NCBI GenBank assembly: GCA_937974245.1
Contig: CALJKV010000116.1
Location: 1-38,812 of the forward strand
Direction of reading: 5' to 3'
Source of the DNA: an uncultured Chloroflexota bacterium
Lineage (GTDB): Bacteria > Chloroflexota > Anaerolineae > Aggregatilineales > Phototrophicaceae
Length of the DNA stretch: 38,812 nucleotides
This document shows positions 25,079 to 33,760 of this stretch, one piece after another. A program made the position numbers and the translations under genes. Within the stretch, counting starts at the first letter, position 1. Each line of letters opens with the position of its first letter. The notes below the pieces were generated by a model. That model made no database searches. It was not told where the DNA came from and saw nothing but the letters and a program-made list of their open reading frames with translations.

Positions 25079-25498
25079 TTAACCCGCTTGTCGTGACTTC
25101 CGGTTTTCAATGTATTTGCCAACGATGAATGTCGTGACAAACATCGTAGCCCAGGGAATCCATGTCCCGATGACGCTGCCGAACATATCGAAACTACGCT
25201 CAATCAGCAGGGCAACGATGAAGAAGTCGAGCAGAATGGTCGCAGCCACAAAGATGATCGCTGTTTGCAGCGGCGATGTGTAGTTGAAGTAGGTGAAGTA
25301 CACCAGCGACACGACTAAAAAGACAACCGGTGCGCCGAGAGCATGGACAATCAGCGTGGTTTCCATCGTCCATAACTGTCTGCCGATGCCGATAATTGAC
25401 CCGCACAGCGCCCAGCCGATAAAAGCATGGATAGCAACGATGATGATGGATTTGACGGTCAGAACGTCCTGGAATTGATTGAGACTTGCTTTAGACAT
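25079..25498 (-). CDS. Hypothetical four-helix membrane protein
   Basis: A 139-residue protein with four strong membrane helices (SIIIVAIHAFIGWALCGSII, TLIVHALGAPVVFLVVSLVY, AIIFVAATILLDFFIVALLI, and IPWATMFVTTFIVGKYI) and a short basic tail, ENRKSRQAG. A strong AGGAGG precedes ATG 25498, so it is very likely translated. I do not recognise the family. It lies between the permease of the small-protein-C operon and the DoxX-like gene, on the same strand, with gaps of about 110-130 bp on each side. Confidence 0.7.
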   Translation of the reverse strand: MSKASLNQFQDVLTVKSIIIVAIHAFIGWALCGSIIGIGRQLWTMETTLIVHALGAPVVFLVVSLVYFTYFNYTSPLQTAIIFVAATILLDFFIVALLIERSFDMFGSVIGTWIPWATMFVTTFIVGKYIENRKSRQAG

Positions 25499-25607
25499 TT
25501 GGTTTTCCTCCTAAATTGTCGTGATGTGAAATTCGCTTGTTTTATTCCGCAATCATGCTGCGGTTACCACGAACCAATACCGCATTTTTGATTATTCTCG
25601 CGGCCAG

Positions 25608-26747
25608 TTAGTGGAGACCCAGCAATAGCTGGTAGCCATAACCGCATATAACCGCTCCGGCCAGCGCGAATATCATGTACAGTGCGAATACACGGCGCTT
25701 TGCAATGGTAGACACCGCTGCCATAGCCGGGATGGTGGTGGTAGGCCCGGCAATCAGGAATGCCAGCGCTGCGCCAGGCATCATACCCTGCTCAATTAAG
25801 CTGCCGATCAAAGGGAGCGCCGCCAGATTGCTGGTATAGGCCGGTATTGCGACGAACGTAGACAGACCAATCGCAAATGGATTCCCCACGCCTAAAACCT
25901 GGACAATGGCCTCATGGGGCACATACAACCTGATAATGGCTTCCAAAGTGAAGGTGATGCCCACAAATTTAATGACCATTTGGGTTGTCGAAACAGCCTC
26001 ACTCCACATCTGTTGTTTCAGGGATAATTCCGCTTGTGGTTGGGTGTCATTCTCTTTGCTTGATGCTGCCGGGCAATTGGTGACAGAAGTGTCTGATGTC
26101 ACCTGAGTCTCGGAATATCCTTTAGCAATCCCAACGGTACTTGAAGCTGACAACACTCCCTTTGCCTCATATAATGGAAGCGCAATTGAGATTGGAGAAG
26201 CCGATGCCTGGCAGGCGGTTACGGGTTGTGGTCTGCGCATAGGCATACCCAACCGGCGCAGCAGCGCCCGCCAAGAGAAGCCAACACTCTTGTCTTGTTC
26301 CCCCCGCAAAACGCCTTTTTTGAAGAAGTTCCTTTGCTCCAGATAGTGGGTCAATAGTCCCGCAGACAAACTCAAACCCAGAGTGGCTGCCAGCCGGGCC
26401 CTAGACAAACTCCATCCAATTTCGTTTATGCTCAAGGGGAGCATTTCGGGGTCTACCGATGGTGAGGCAATCCAGAACGCCATGACCGGCCCCAGAGGCA
26501 CACCGGCCAGCAACAGTGAGGCGATAACCGGAACGACGGTAATCGAACACAAAGGACTGAAAGAACCGGCGATTGTTGCCAAAATGATGGCACGCAGCGG
26601 CCTGCCTGCAAACGCGGCTCGTATGTATTGTTTGACCCCGGACACGCGTATAGCCACAGTCAAAATGACGGTCAGCGCCAGATAAGGCCAGATGTGGAAA
26701 ATCGATTCGGCCACAAACGTGATAATGTAGTTGATGTCATGTCCCAT
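25608..26747 (-). CDS. YraQ/ArsP-type permease
   Basis: A 379-residue permease of the DUF318/ArsP_1 type. The first half ends in SFSPLCSITVVPVIASLLLAG and FWIASPSVDPEMLPL; a long hydrophilic cytoplasmic loop (about residues 160-240) follows; and the second half carries NPFAIGLSTFVAIPAYTSNL, then FLIAGPTTTIPAM. The two halves form the inverted-repeat layout typical of the family, which includes organoarsenical and copper/zinc exporters. I prefer ATG 26747 because GGAG is about 10 nt upstream; an ATG at 26762 is the alternative. The start overlaps the stop of small gene C by 11 bases, so the two are translationally coupled. The substrate cannot be read from sequence. Confidence 0.85.
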   Translation of the reverse strand: MGHDINYIITFVAESIFHIWPYLALTVILTVAIRVSGVKQYIRAAFAGRPLRAIILATIAGSFSPLCSITVVPVIASLLLAGVPLGPVMAFWIASPSVDPEMLPLSINEIGWSLSRARLAATLGLSLSAGLLTHYLEQRNFFKKGVLRGEQDKSVGFSWRALLRRLGMPMRRPQPVTACQASASPISIALPLYEAKGVLSASSTVGIAKGYSETQVTSDTSVTNCPAASSKENDTQPQAELSLKQQMWSEAVSTTQMVIKFVGITFTLEAIIRLYVPHEAIVQVLGVGNPFAIGLSTFVAIPAYTSNLAALPLIGSLIEQGMMPGAALAFLIAGPTTTIPAMAAVSTIAKRRVFALYMIFALAGAVICGYGYQLLLGLH

Positions 26748-27003
26748 GTTCATTATCTCCACTGGTTTCTTCCGTGTTTATTTCACTCTGGTTGACCGAG
26801 ATCAGGGTCAGGTTCATATCCCGGATTTTGACAAGGATGGTATGTAAGGAAGTCTGGTCGGGCAGAGAGCCGGATAACGTGGTGGTTTCATCGTCGCCAT
26901 AAGTAAATGACAGCCCTTCAAACCACTCTTTCCAGCGCGGCTCAAGATGTTCCCTGATTTTTATCTCACAATGTATGCAATGAGCTTTTCGGTAATCGTT
27001 CAT
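26737..27003 (-). CDS. Small conserved LAL-associated protein, copy C
   Basis: An 88-residue protein. The family core is HCEIKIREHLEPRW, then EWFEGLSFTYGDDETT, LSGSLPDQTSLHTILVKIRD and NLTLISVNQSE. It is more diverged than copies A and B, but the W-x2-WF-x-G, DQ and LISV positions are kept. It has two cysteines near the N terminus (HCIHCEIK), forming an HC-x2-C group not present in A, B or D, which could bind metal or respond to redox. Its stop lies inside the start of the permease gene (11-base overlap). A near-palindrome with a CATG core lies about 60 bp upstream. Confidence 0.83.
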   Translation of the reverse strand: MNDYRKAHCIHCEIKIREHLEPRWKEWFEGLSFTYGDDETTTLSGSLPDQTSLHTILVKIRDMNLTLISVNQSEINTEETSGDNEHGT

Positions 27004-27063
27004 CAGTTTCGATTTCTCGTCCCACGTTCAATTGGAATATACAAATCAATGTGATGAGATGTC

Positions 27064-27081
27064 ATCATTACATGTGATGAT
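27064..27081. promoter_or_regulatory. Candidate operator: near-palindrome (site b)
   Basis: ATCATTACATGTGATGAT is an 18-bp near-perfect inverted repeat (one mismatched pair) about 60 bp upstream of small gene C. It continues with TGATTCAGATAATGATTCGA and a GGTTATTTTG box. The same continuation follows site c at 28327, so the shared block is about 45 bp. Confidence 0.55.
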
Positions 27082-27258
27082 TCAGATAATGATTCGAGGT
27101 GGTTATTTTGGAGATCAGCACGCTGATGGGGGGGCTAGGGCTAATGCGTTCCAACATCCTGGGGCATATTCACCGCAGTCATGAAGATATACGGGTCGAC
27201 CACTCCTCAGAGCGGTTTCAAGGGATGACACTTTTCAAAATAGATGGCTGTTTCTCCC

Positions 27259-27286
27259 GTAGGAGCGCACCGCCGTGCGCCCCTAC
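27259..27286. repeat. Dispersed-repeat-like hairpin
   Basis: GTAGGAGCGCAC and GTGCGCCCCTAC form an almost perfect 12-bp stem around CGCC. Similar GTAGGGGCGCAC-type palindromes are common intergenic repeats in some bacterial genomes. It lies downstream of the ParB-like gene and may terminate its transcript. Confidence 0.5.
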
Positions 27287-27374
27287 AACCGACTTCTTTA
27301 CGAGGAAATTGGCAAAGGTGTCTTGAACGGAGAGGTGAGGATGTCGATTCTATTGAATGTGTGCTGAACAGATA

Positions 27375-28259
27375 CTATACCTGTGGTACAGGTATTTGAC
27401 GCTCTTTCAGAAAATCCACCAGGAATTGTTGAAGCGGTTCTGGTTTGACGACATCCACACACTGCGCTTCACATTCGCCCAAGTGGTCAATCAGCCACAA
27501 GTACAGGTCGGCTTCGGTGCGCCCAGGGAAATACGCAAGAACCCCATGCTTTCTGATCGACTCCGCTGCGGGTTGATACACCGAATCGTACCAACGCAGG
27601 GCGGCATCGGCCAAACTCAGGCTGCAAGTCTCTTTGTCTTCCTCGACACACCGATGTAAATCGATATGCTTCAGCAGGTCGTCATAGCGTGACGGCTCAC
27701 TCAACATGAGGGGCGTGTGTCGGGGGCGTGTCCGCTGCAACTCGATTTTATCCAGGAACTCAGCATAGACTGTTGTCGCGTCCAGTTCTTCCGGCGACAT
27801 GCCCGGCCTGAGGCAGATAGATGTGGGTAACTCGATCACTTCGGCCTGAATAGTTTTCGCTTTCAGGCGTCGTGCCACAGATACGCGATGATTGCCATCT
27901 CGCACAAAGTAGACCTCACATACTTTGTATAACTCAATGGGCGGCAGTCCTTCCGGGCTGATCGCCTGAGCATACACGCGACTCCAACGCTGCCGCATCT
28001 CTTCCCGCTTGGGTAGAAATGCGCGGGTAAAATCATGGTATCGCCCGACGCTCCCAACGATTTGATCGAGCGGCACATCCTGTATTCCTCTATAGATCTG
28101 TTCCCGCAAATGCAAACGCGCCCGGACATCATCAAAACTCAACAACTGGGTTGACTTGCCCCACAGATGACCGATTATCTCCTGGAAAAAGGCGCTTCTG
28201 TGTGCGCTCCCGAATGCTTCGAGACCCTCCTGGAAACGGTCGAAGGAGTTATCTGTCAT
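27375..28259 (-). CDS. ParB/DUF4032-like protein with DGNHR motif
   Basis: A 294-residue soluble protein. The central region VYFVRDGNHRVSVARRLKAK (about residues 120-140) is the ParB-nuclease-like signature around GxHR, with preceding VPLDQIVGSVGRYHDF and following IELPTS. The C-terminal part, YFPGRTEADLYLWLIDHL, is a pattern I associate with DUF4032-like or stress-related proteins. A ParB-type DNA-binding helix-turn-helix is not evident, so chromosome partitioning is unlikely; a nucleotide-dependent or nuclease-like activity is possible. The candidate operator (site c) lies about 70 bp upstream. The gene lies between LAL3 and small gene C on the same strand. Confidence 0.8.
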   Translation of the reverse strand: MTDNSFDRFQEGLEAFGSAHRSAFFQEIIGHLWGKSTQLLSFDDVRARLHLREQIYRGIQDVPLDQIVGSVGRYHDFTRAFLPKREEMRQRWSRVYAQAISPEGLPPIELYKVCEVYFVRDGNHRVSVARRLKAKTIQAEVIELPTSICLRPGMSPEELDATTVYAEFLDKIELQRTRPRHTPLMLSEPSRYDDLLKHIDLHRCVEEDKETCSLSLADAALRWYDSVYQPAAESIRKHGVLAYFPGRTEADLYLWLIDHLGECEAQCVDVVKPEPLQQFLVDFLKERQIPVPQV

Positions 28260-28326
28260 TTTAGATACCCTATTGATCGTTGGCTTTCCTTTGTTCTCAG
28301 TTTACAGGTGCTTCAATGAACCGTCT

Positions 28327-28342
28327 TCATCACATGTGATGA
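28327..28342. promoter_or_regulatory. Candidate operator: perfect 16-bp palindrome (site c)
   Basis: TCATCACATGTGATGA is a perfect palindrome about 70 bp upstream of the ParB-like gene. It is followed by TTCGGATGATGATTTGA and GGTTATTTTG, matching site b closely in the same order and spacing. Confidence 0.6.
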
Positions 28343-28422
28343 TTCGGATGATGATTTGATACGGTTATTTTGCGGGAGAAGATTGCTTGAGTGGGTTATA
28401 GTGTGGCAAGAGCATATTGTAT

Positions 28423-31107
28423 CTAAATCAGATTCCATTCTCTTGCTTGCCGGACTGCGGCTCTACGGCTGTTGACCCCCAATTTGCCGTAGATGTGCTG
28501 CGTGTGTGTTCGTACTGTGGCTAACGACACCATCAATTCTTGAGCAATTTCTGATCCCGTAAGATCGGTTGCCAGAAACTTGAGGACATCCAACTCACGT
28601 TCGCTCAATGGCTCAGCCATTTCCTGGGAGGCTGCTGGTCGGTCAGAAGTCACAGTTGAATCAAACGCGATCAATAGTCTGCTGGCATAGTCTTTCAAAT
28701 GCTGTTTGGCTGCAATGCGGGCCAGCAATTCTTGCATTGGCTCGCCTTCGTCAATGAAAGTGCGAATATAACTCCCACTTTCGGCAAGTACGAGCGCCTT
28801 CTCCAAAGCCTGTAGCGCTTCGTCGCTTTTTCCCAGTTCCCTGAAAATGAGCGAATCCAATACCAGAAGCTCAATCGTTTTACTGACGAAACCCATCGGC
28901 TCAGTTAGCCCCAACATTTGATTAACCAGGGCTTGAGCTTCCAGTAACCTGTCTTTGTCTCTATGGTTTCTCCCCATGTGAAGGAGAATCCTGGCCCATG
29001 TGACCTGCTCAAATTCACCATAGCAATTTAGAGTGTTGACATCACAAGGGCTGTTTTCAAGGTATAATTTCGCCGCTTCATCAACCTTGCCTTGTGCAAT
29101 ATGAACCCATGTCTGGCTGTTCAGAATCTCCGTGATTGTGCATGGGTCTAAACCCGGAAGATCACGCACGCACTTTGTGCCCTCTCGACTCGCCTCAATC
29201 GCTGCATCAAGATTGCCCTGAGCCAGATAGATTCGCGTCATCACGGCATAACCTATGGCGATAGGATCAATGATCTGTGCATTTATGCCGATTTCAATAC
29301 CTTCATTCACATACGTTAATGCAGTGTCCAACGCATTCCATTCTCGATGGATTTTTCCGATGATGATGCTGGCCTCACTGGCATAAGGCAGCCTGGCCTC
29401 CGTTTTTGAGTAGGTAAGTTCGACCGCCTCCTCATAAATTTCCAATGCCTGATGAAGCCGCCCCTGATTGACCAGCAAGCTCCCTTTTTCCAGCAATATC
29501 GACTGCGCCAAAACCCGATTTCCCGCATCGAGGCTGTCCCTATAGGCTTGTATCAAGACACTATTCGCCTCAAGGTAATTGCCTATTGATCCCTTCGCTT
29601 TGCCCAGTGCCAAACAGGCAACCGCCCGGTTGAAATACCCGACCGGCAGCAGGGCCAGAGCCTGCTCGGAAAATTCAATAGCTTGCGGTATTCGGGTTTT
29701 GTTGAGGGCCAGCAATGCCCGAAGAGCGGCGATCTGACCGCGTATTACTTTTGTCTCGTCTGTTGGTTCCGGGTTGGGTTCGCTATCCAGTGCCTGTTCA
29801 ATACAATGCAGTTGTTGTTCAACATATTCCATTCTTGCTCTACGGTGAAATATCCAGGCGCGGGCGACACAAATCCAGTGGTGTTTCTCCACCGCTTCCC
29901 TGGGCATGGCATTAAACCACTTTTCCAACTGGTCGAATTCGCTGTGCATCATCATCTCTGGGACAATGCTTCCCACCAGTCGGGCTGCATTTTGATAATC
30001 CTCACCGGTCAAATAATACTCAATGGCTTCTTTGATATATTGATTCTGTTCCAACCAGAACGCCGCACGACGATGCAATAATGATATATTCTCAGGTCTG
30101 TTTTCCTTCAGACGTTGGTTGAGAAAATCGGCAAATAAATGATGGTATCGAAACCAGTTGTGTTGGTCATCCAGTGGTACCAGGAACAAATTCGCTGCGT
30201 CAAGTTCCTGAATGATTTGCTTGCTGTTGGATATTTCCAGCACCGTATCACACAAAGGCGCGTTGAATTGATCCAGTATGGATGTCTGGCAAAGAAAGTT
30301 TTGGACTTCTTCTGATTGGCGAGACATGACCTCGTCTACCAGGTAATCAATGATGTAGTGATGGCTGCCTGAAAACGAAGTGATGAATTCGGCTACATCT
30401 TGTCGCCCCTGCATAGACAATGCGGCCAACTGTAATCCGGTTATCCAGCCTTCTGTTCGCGCCGATAGCGCTAAAATCTGTTCTGACGACAAATCCAAAC
30501 CCGCAAGCTCATTAAGCAATGTAGAAACTTCGGACTCGGTGAATCGAAGATCGCCAGAACGAATTTCAAGCATGTGCCCTCTGGCACGCAGCCGAGAGAG
30601 CGCGAATGGTGGGTCAACGCGTCCACTCATGATCAGGTGTGTGTTGGCAGGCAGATGATCGAGGAAATAATCTAAGGCTTCATGAACAGTTGTATTGGTA
30701 ATCAGATGATAATCATCGAGTACCATTGTAAATTCATATTCGGATGTCAAAATCTCATTGATTAACAGAGTGACCAGCGTCTCAATCGGGGGCGCATCGG
30801 CGGTTTCCAACAAATCCAGGAGATTCTCTCCCATCGAGTCATCAATGGCTTGAAAGGCGGTAATCAGGTATGTGAAAAATCGCTTCGGATTATTGTCGTC
30901 TTCATCCAGAGATAACCAGGAAACCGGCTTTTCAAGACTTCTTGACCATTCACTAATCAGGGTGCTTTTACCAAATCCAGCAGGGGCAGAGATCAAGGTG
31001 AGTTTGGCGTGCAAACCCTTGTTCAACCGCTCGATTAGGCGGGGACGGGTGACCAGGCCGCGTCGAGTGGGGGGAATAAAGAGCTTAGTTGTGAGAAAGG
31101 GTTCCAT
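28423..31107 (-). CDS. LuxR-family MalT-like (LAL) ATP-dependent transcriptional regulator, LAL3
   Basis: An 894-residue LAL regulator. N terminus EPFLTTKLFIPPTRRG, Walker A SAPAGFGKST (about 40-49), Walker B TMVLDDYH (about 127-134), WITGLQLAALS, a TPR-like helical middle, and a C-terminal LuxR helix-turn-helix (LSERELDVLKFLATDLTGSEIA). The recognition segment SLATVRTHTQHIYGKLGVNS and following RRAAVRQA closely match LAL1 and differ from LAL2/LAL4. ATG 31107 aligns with the paralogues. It is followed on the same strand by the ParB-like gene and small gene C, both preceded by the shared palindrome, which makes LAL3 the best candidate for binding it. Confidence 0.95.
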   Translation of the reverse strand: MEPFLTTKLFIPPTRRGLVTRPRLIERLNKGLHAKLTLISAPAGFGKSTLISEWSRSLEKPVSWLSLDEDDNNPKRFFTYLITAFQAIDDSMGENLLDLLETADAPPIETLVTLLINEILTSEYEFTMVLDDYHLITNTTVHEALDYFLDHLPANTHLIMSGRVDPPFALSRLRARGHMLEIRSGDLRFTESEVSTLLNELAGLDLSSEQILALSARTEGWITGLQLAALSMQGRQDVAEFITSFSGSHHYIIDYLVDEVMSRQSEEVQNFLCQTSILDQFNAPLCDTVLEISNSKQIIQELDAANLFLVPLDDQHNWFRYHHLFADFLNQRLKENRPENISLLHRRAAFWLEQNQYIKEAIEYYLTGEDYQNAARLVGSIVPEMMMHSEFDQLEKWFNAMPREAVEKHHWICVARAWIFHRRARMEYVEQQLHCIEQALDSEPNPEPTDETKVIRGQIAALRALLALNKTRIPQAIEFSEQALALLPVGYFNRAVACLALGKAKGSIGNYLEANSVLIQAYRDSLDAGNRVLAQSILLEKGSLLVNQGRLHQALEIYEEAVELTYSKTEARLPYASEASIIIGKIHREWNALDTALTYVNEGIEIGINAQIIDPIAIGYAVMTRIYLAQGNLDAAIEASREGTKCVRDLPGLDPCTITEILNSQTWVHIAQGKVDEAAKLYLENSPCDVNTLNCYGEFEQVTWARILLHMGRNHRDKDRLLEAQALVNQMLGLTEPMGFVSKTIELLVLDSLIFRELGKSDEALQALEKALVLAESGSYIRTFIDEGEPMQELLARIAAKQHLKDYASRLLIAFDSTVTSDRPAASQEMAEPLSERELDVLKFLATDLTGSEIAQELMVSLATVRTHTQHIYGKLGVNSRRAAVRQAREWNLI

Positions 31108-31507
31108 TTTCGGCCTCGGCTTCTGTCCACTGGAAATTCTGGGCAGGCCTCGAGTTCCATCGCACCAAACGATAGATTTGCTTCCTGAACTGCCCTTTAA
31201 TGATACTGCTGAGTCGGGACAGCATTTGGAAGTATTGTAACATGGTAGTCGCCATTCCAGGTCAACTTGCCGAGGGAATCCGTATCAAATGCGAAAGAGC
31301 TCTCGACTCCGAATTGAATGGCAAAGCTGATAAGGTGTCGAGAGAAATGACCGTTTTTATGCAATAGTCCACTTTTATACCTATATTACACCGCAACCGT
31401 TAGGTTTTGGCGAAGCAGCAAGGAGTGCGGTTCATGAATCCTTGCGATCAGAATTGTCACCTTTTCAGATCTACCAGTTTCGCGCTATCTGTCTTTACTA
31501 ATCGGTA
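31108..31507. other. Intergenic region upstream of LAL3
   Basis: About 400 bp between the glycosyltransferase stop and the LAL3 start. I see no credible gene, hairpin or operator-like palindrome in it. It should contain the LAL3 promoter. Confidence 0.5.
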
Positions 31508-32782
31508 TCATGGAACATAAGTTCCTGCAAACTGTTCTATAAGGACTATAGCGTTCCTTATCCCATTTTCAGCCCGTATTCGCTCACCCAATATTGCTGC
31601 ATTTTTTCGGACGGTCACATCGGTGACAGCAACGCGAATCGCTGCTGCCAGCTTCTCAGCGGTCAATTTCTTGCGAGGTATCCATTTGGTGCCAGCCCCA
31701 AGCTGATGTACTCGCCAGCCCCAAAAGCTCTGATCACCGAAAAATGGGACCACAACTGTCGGTATGCCTGCTCGCAGTCCCGCGGCGGTTGTGCCAGCCC
31801 CACCATGATGAATCACTGCGGCAACTTTGGGGAATAGCCAATCATGAGGGATGGACTCAATAGCATAGATGAAATCAGGCAACTCTGACGATCCTAGCTC
31901 ACTCCACCCATTCAGAAGAATTGCACGCTGCCCGGCTAATTTCACCGCCTCAACGATCAACTTCGTCATGTCTTCACGCTCATGGTCGACCATGCTGCCA
32001 AAACCGATATACACAGGTATTGACCCCGCCTTAAGGAAGTCAAGCAGCTCAGTAGGTGGTTCGTAGTCCTGTGCTGTATCCAGGAACCAATAGCCTGCAA
32101 TCTGTTTATACAGACCCCAATTAGAAGGTCGGGGGAGAACTGACGGGCTATAACCATAGATAAACGGTACATCGTTTGTTGGAGAGTCTGCCCACCAGTA
32201 GTAAGCAGTCGACAGTGGAGGTAAATCCAAGACTTTCGCACGGCAATCATTCAGTAGCGGACGTAGCATCATAAAGGTAGATTGGTTGCTGATCTTAGTG
32301 GAAAGATAATTGTAAATTCCGCGAAAGGGCAACCAATCCGGAGGTGGGGCAGCCATTGATCCGGGAAACTCCCGGGTGGGCGTGAACGGTTGCAAATTCA
32401 GGCCGATGACCGGGATACCAAGCTTCTGTGCCACATGCCATCCAGCCACCGACACAGTTGAGACGAGCAACAAATCAGCCCCTTGTGCTGCCTGTAGTGT
32501 CTCCTGGAAGATTTCTTCCAAATATGGCTTGAAGTTCTCTTTAAGCCACCGGCTGATTCTGATTGGATTATTGCCAATATCAGCCACCGCCTGAGCAATT
32601 AGCACTTGACGTGGATCGCCCTCAATTGGATAGAAATCAAGGCCGTGTTCCCGAACCATTGTTTCGAATATCGTGTGCGTATTTAAACAGACGGTGTGGC
32701 CCGCCGCCATCAGCCCTTTGCCAAGAGCTATGTAAGGTTGGACATCCCCGCGTGAGCCGAAGGCGTATAAGGTGATTTTCAT
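31508..32782 (-). CDS. UDP-glycosyltransferase-like protein (GT1, sterol/macrolide type)
   Basis: A 424-residue GT-B fold glycosyltransferase. The N terminus KITLYAFGSRGDVQPYIALG is the acceptor-side signature of sterol glucosyltransferase/MGT-like enzymes (GSRGDVQP). The C-terminal donor-binding region has IPVYIGFGSM, HDWLFPKVAAVIHHGGAGTT, then GIPTVVVPFFGDQSFWG, the usual nucleotide-sugar motif with HHGGAGT. It should transfer a sugar from a UDP- or dTDP-sugar to a lipid or small-molecule acceptor on the cytosolic face. It follows the alpha/beta hydrolase gene by 57 bp on the same strand, so the two are probably in one operon with small gene D. The acceptor is unknown. Confidence 0.9.
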   Translation of the reverse strand: MKITLYAFGSRGDVQPYIALGKGLMAAGHTVCLNTHTIFETMVREHGLDFYPIEGDPRQVLIAQAVADIGNNPIRISRWLKENFKPYLEEIFQETLQAAQGADLLLVSTVSVAGWHVAQKLGIPVIGLNLQPFTPTREFPGSMAAPPPDWLPFRGIYNYLSTKISNQSTFMMLRPLLNDCRAKVLDLPPLSTAYYWWADSPTNDVPFIYGYSPSVLPRPSNWGLYKQIAGYWFLDTAQDYEPPTELLDFLKAGSIPVYIGFGSMVDHEREDMTKLIVEAVKLAGQRAILLNGWSELGSSELPDFIYAIESIPHDWLFPKVAAVIHHGGAGTTAAGLRAGIPTVVVPFFGDQSFWGWRVHQLGAGTKWIPRKKLTAEKLAAAIRVAVTDVTVRKNAAILGERIRAENGIRNAIVLIEQFAGTYVP

Positions 32783-32839
32783 TAGGTATATGTTCCATGT
32801 AACTCAGTGTCGTTCAAGATCCGGCTTCGCAGATATTGT

Positions 32840-33760
32840 TTACCAAATTAAATCAGGTAAGGTATTAGATACTACTCGTCCCTGAATGTGATTGGCTTCA
32901 AGAAAAGCCAGTATTCGCGAATTGACCATTTCAGTTTGTTCCATAATCACAAGGTGACTGGCATTGGGAATCAGGACAGTCGTGATGTTCGGAAACAGGC
33001 GTTTGGCACGTTCAATAGCCGCTTTCGGGTCATAGATTACTTCCTGTTCTCCGTATAGCAACAGGGTGGAGACCTTCACCTGTCTCAACTCCTCATCGCT
33101 GAAGACAGTGGGAAATAGCAAGTGCTGCTTGGTGTGTTTAGAGACGGCTCGCATCAACTCAACATATGTCTCGTTCAGCGTGTATCCCTTGGCAACCATC
33201 GACTCAAGGATGGTCTTCGCATCCAGTTGAAGCGGAAACCAATATGGAACCTGTAGACCAAGCTGCACAAACCAGTGAAACTGTTGTAGGCTGGCTGCTG
33301 GCGCGATGAGAATCAGTTTGCTGACCTGCTCCGGCGCATGAAATGCCAGATTCAGAGCCAGCCAACCGCCGTAGGAGTGCCCCGCAACGGCTGGTGCATC
33401 AAGTTTCAGTTCGTCAAACACGCCCGACAGCCACTCGGCAATATGTACTTTGTTGGTAAATTTCCGTGTCAGAACACTTTTTCCGCTATCTCCAATCGGG
33501 TCAACTATGTAAATTCGGTGATGCTGACTCAGGCCCGCGACATTTTTGAACCATGACGAAGCACTGTTGGTCACTGCGGGCAGTATAACCAGCGGCGGCG
33601 CGTCCTCAGGCCCTGCTACTAGAATGTGAGTGCTGCCAAAGCGTCCCTGTATATGAACCGATTCGTAAGGAACCGGCCAATGTGAAAGCATATCATCATA
33701 AGCGGTCAGATAGGCTGTTTCGCCTTTGTTTGACCTGAATATAGATAAGGCGTTACTCAT
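32840..33760 (-). CDS. Alpha/beta hydrolase
   Basis: A 306-residue alpha/beta hydrolase. HILVAGPEDAPPLVILPAV gives the strand before the oxyanion-hole region; the nucleophile elbow is GHSYGGWLALNLA (Ser in GHSYGG); the acidic residue is probably in TLLLYGEQEVIYDP; and the catalytic His is in LIPNASHLVIMEQ. It fits esterase, lipase or C-C hydrolase-type enzymes; the substrate cannot be named. ATG 33760 is chosen because AAGGAG lies 8 nt upstream. That ATG overlaps the stop of small gene D as ATGAGTAA, an 8-base overlap that implies translational coupling. A longer frame extends 8 codons upstream but is less likely. Confidence 0.92.
   Translation of the reverse strand: MSNALSIFRSNKGETAYLTAYDDMLSHWPVPYESVHIQGRFGSTHILVAGPEDAPPLVILPAVTNSASSWFKNVAGLSQHHRIYIVDPIGDSGKSVLTRKFTNKVHIAEWLSGVFDELKLDAPAVAGHSYGGWLALNLAFHAPEQVSKLILIAPAASLQQFHWFVQLGLQVPYWFPLQLDAKTILESMVAKGYTLNETYVELMRAVSKHTKQHLLFPTVFSDEELRQVKVSTLLLYGEQEVIYDPKAAIERAKRLFPNITTVLIPNASHLVIMEQTEMVNSRILAFLEANHIQGRVVSNTLPDLIW

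Larger units (their letters stand above)
27004..27374. other. Intergenic region with operator-like palindrome and hairpin
   Basis: The 371 bp between small gene C and the ParB-like gene contain no gene I can support. They hold the candidate operator at 27064-27081 and a hairpin at 27259-27286. Confidence 0.6.

Noticed and set aside
27259..27286. A CRISPR repeat
   Set aside because: Only one copy is present; no regularly spaced repeats occur anywhere I looked in the window.
27375..28259. Chromosome-partitioning ParB
   Set aside because: The DGNHR part fits, but there is no helix-turn-helix DNA-binding domain and no parA or parS-like site beside it.
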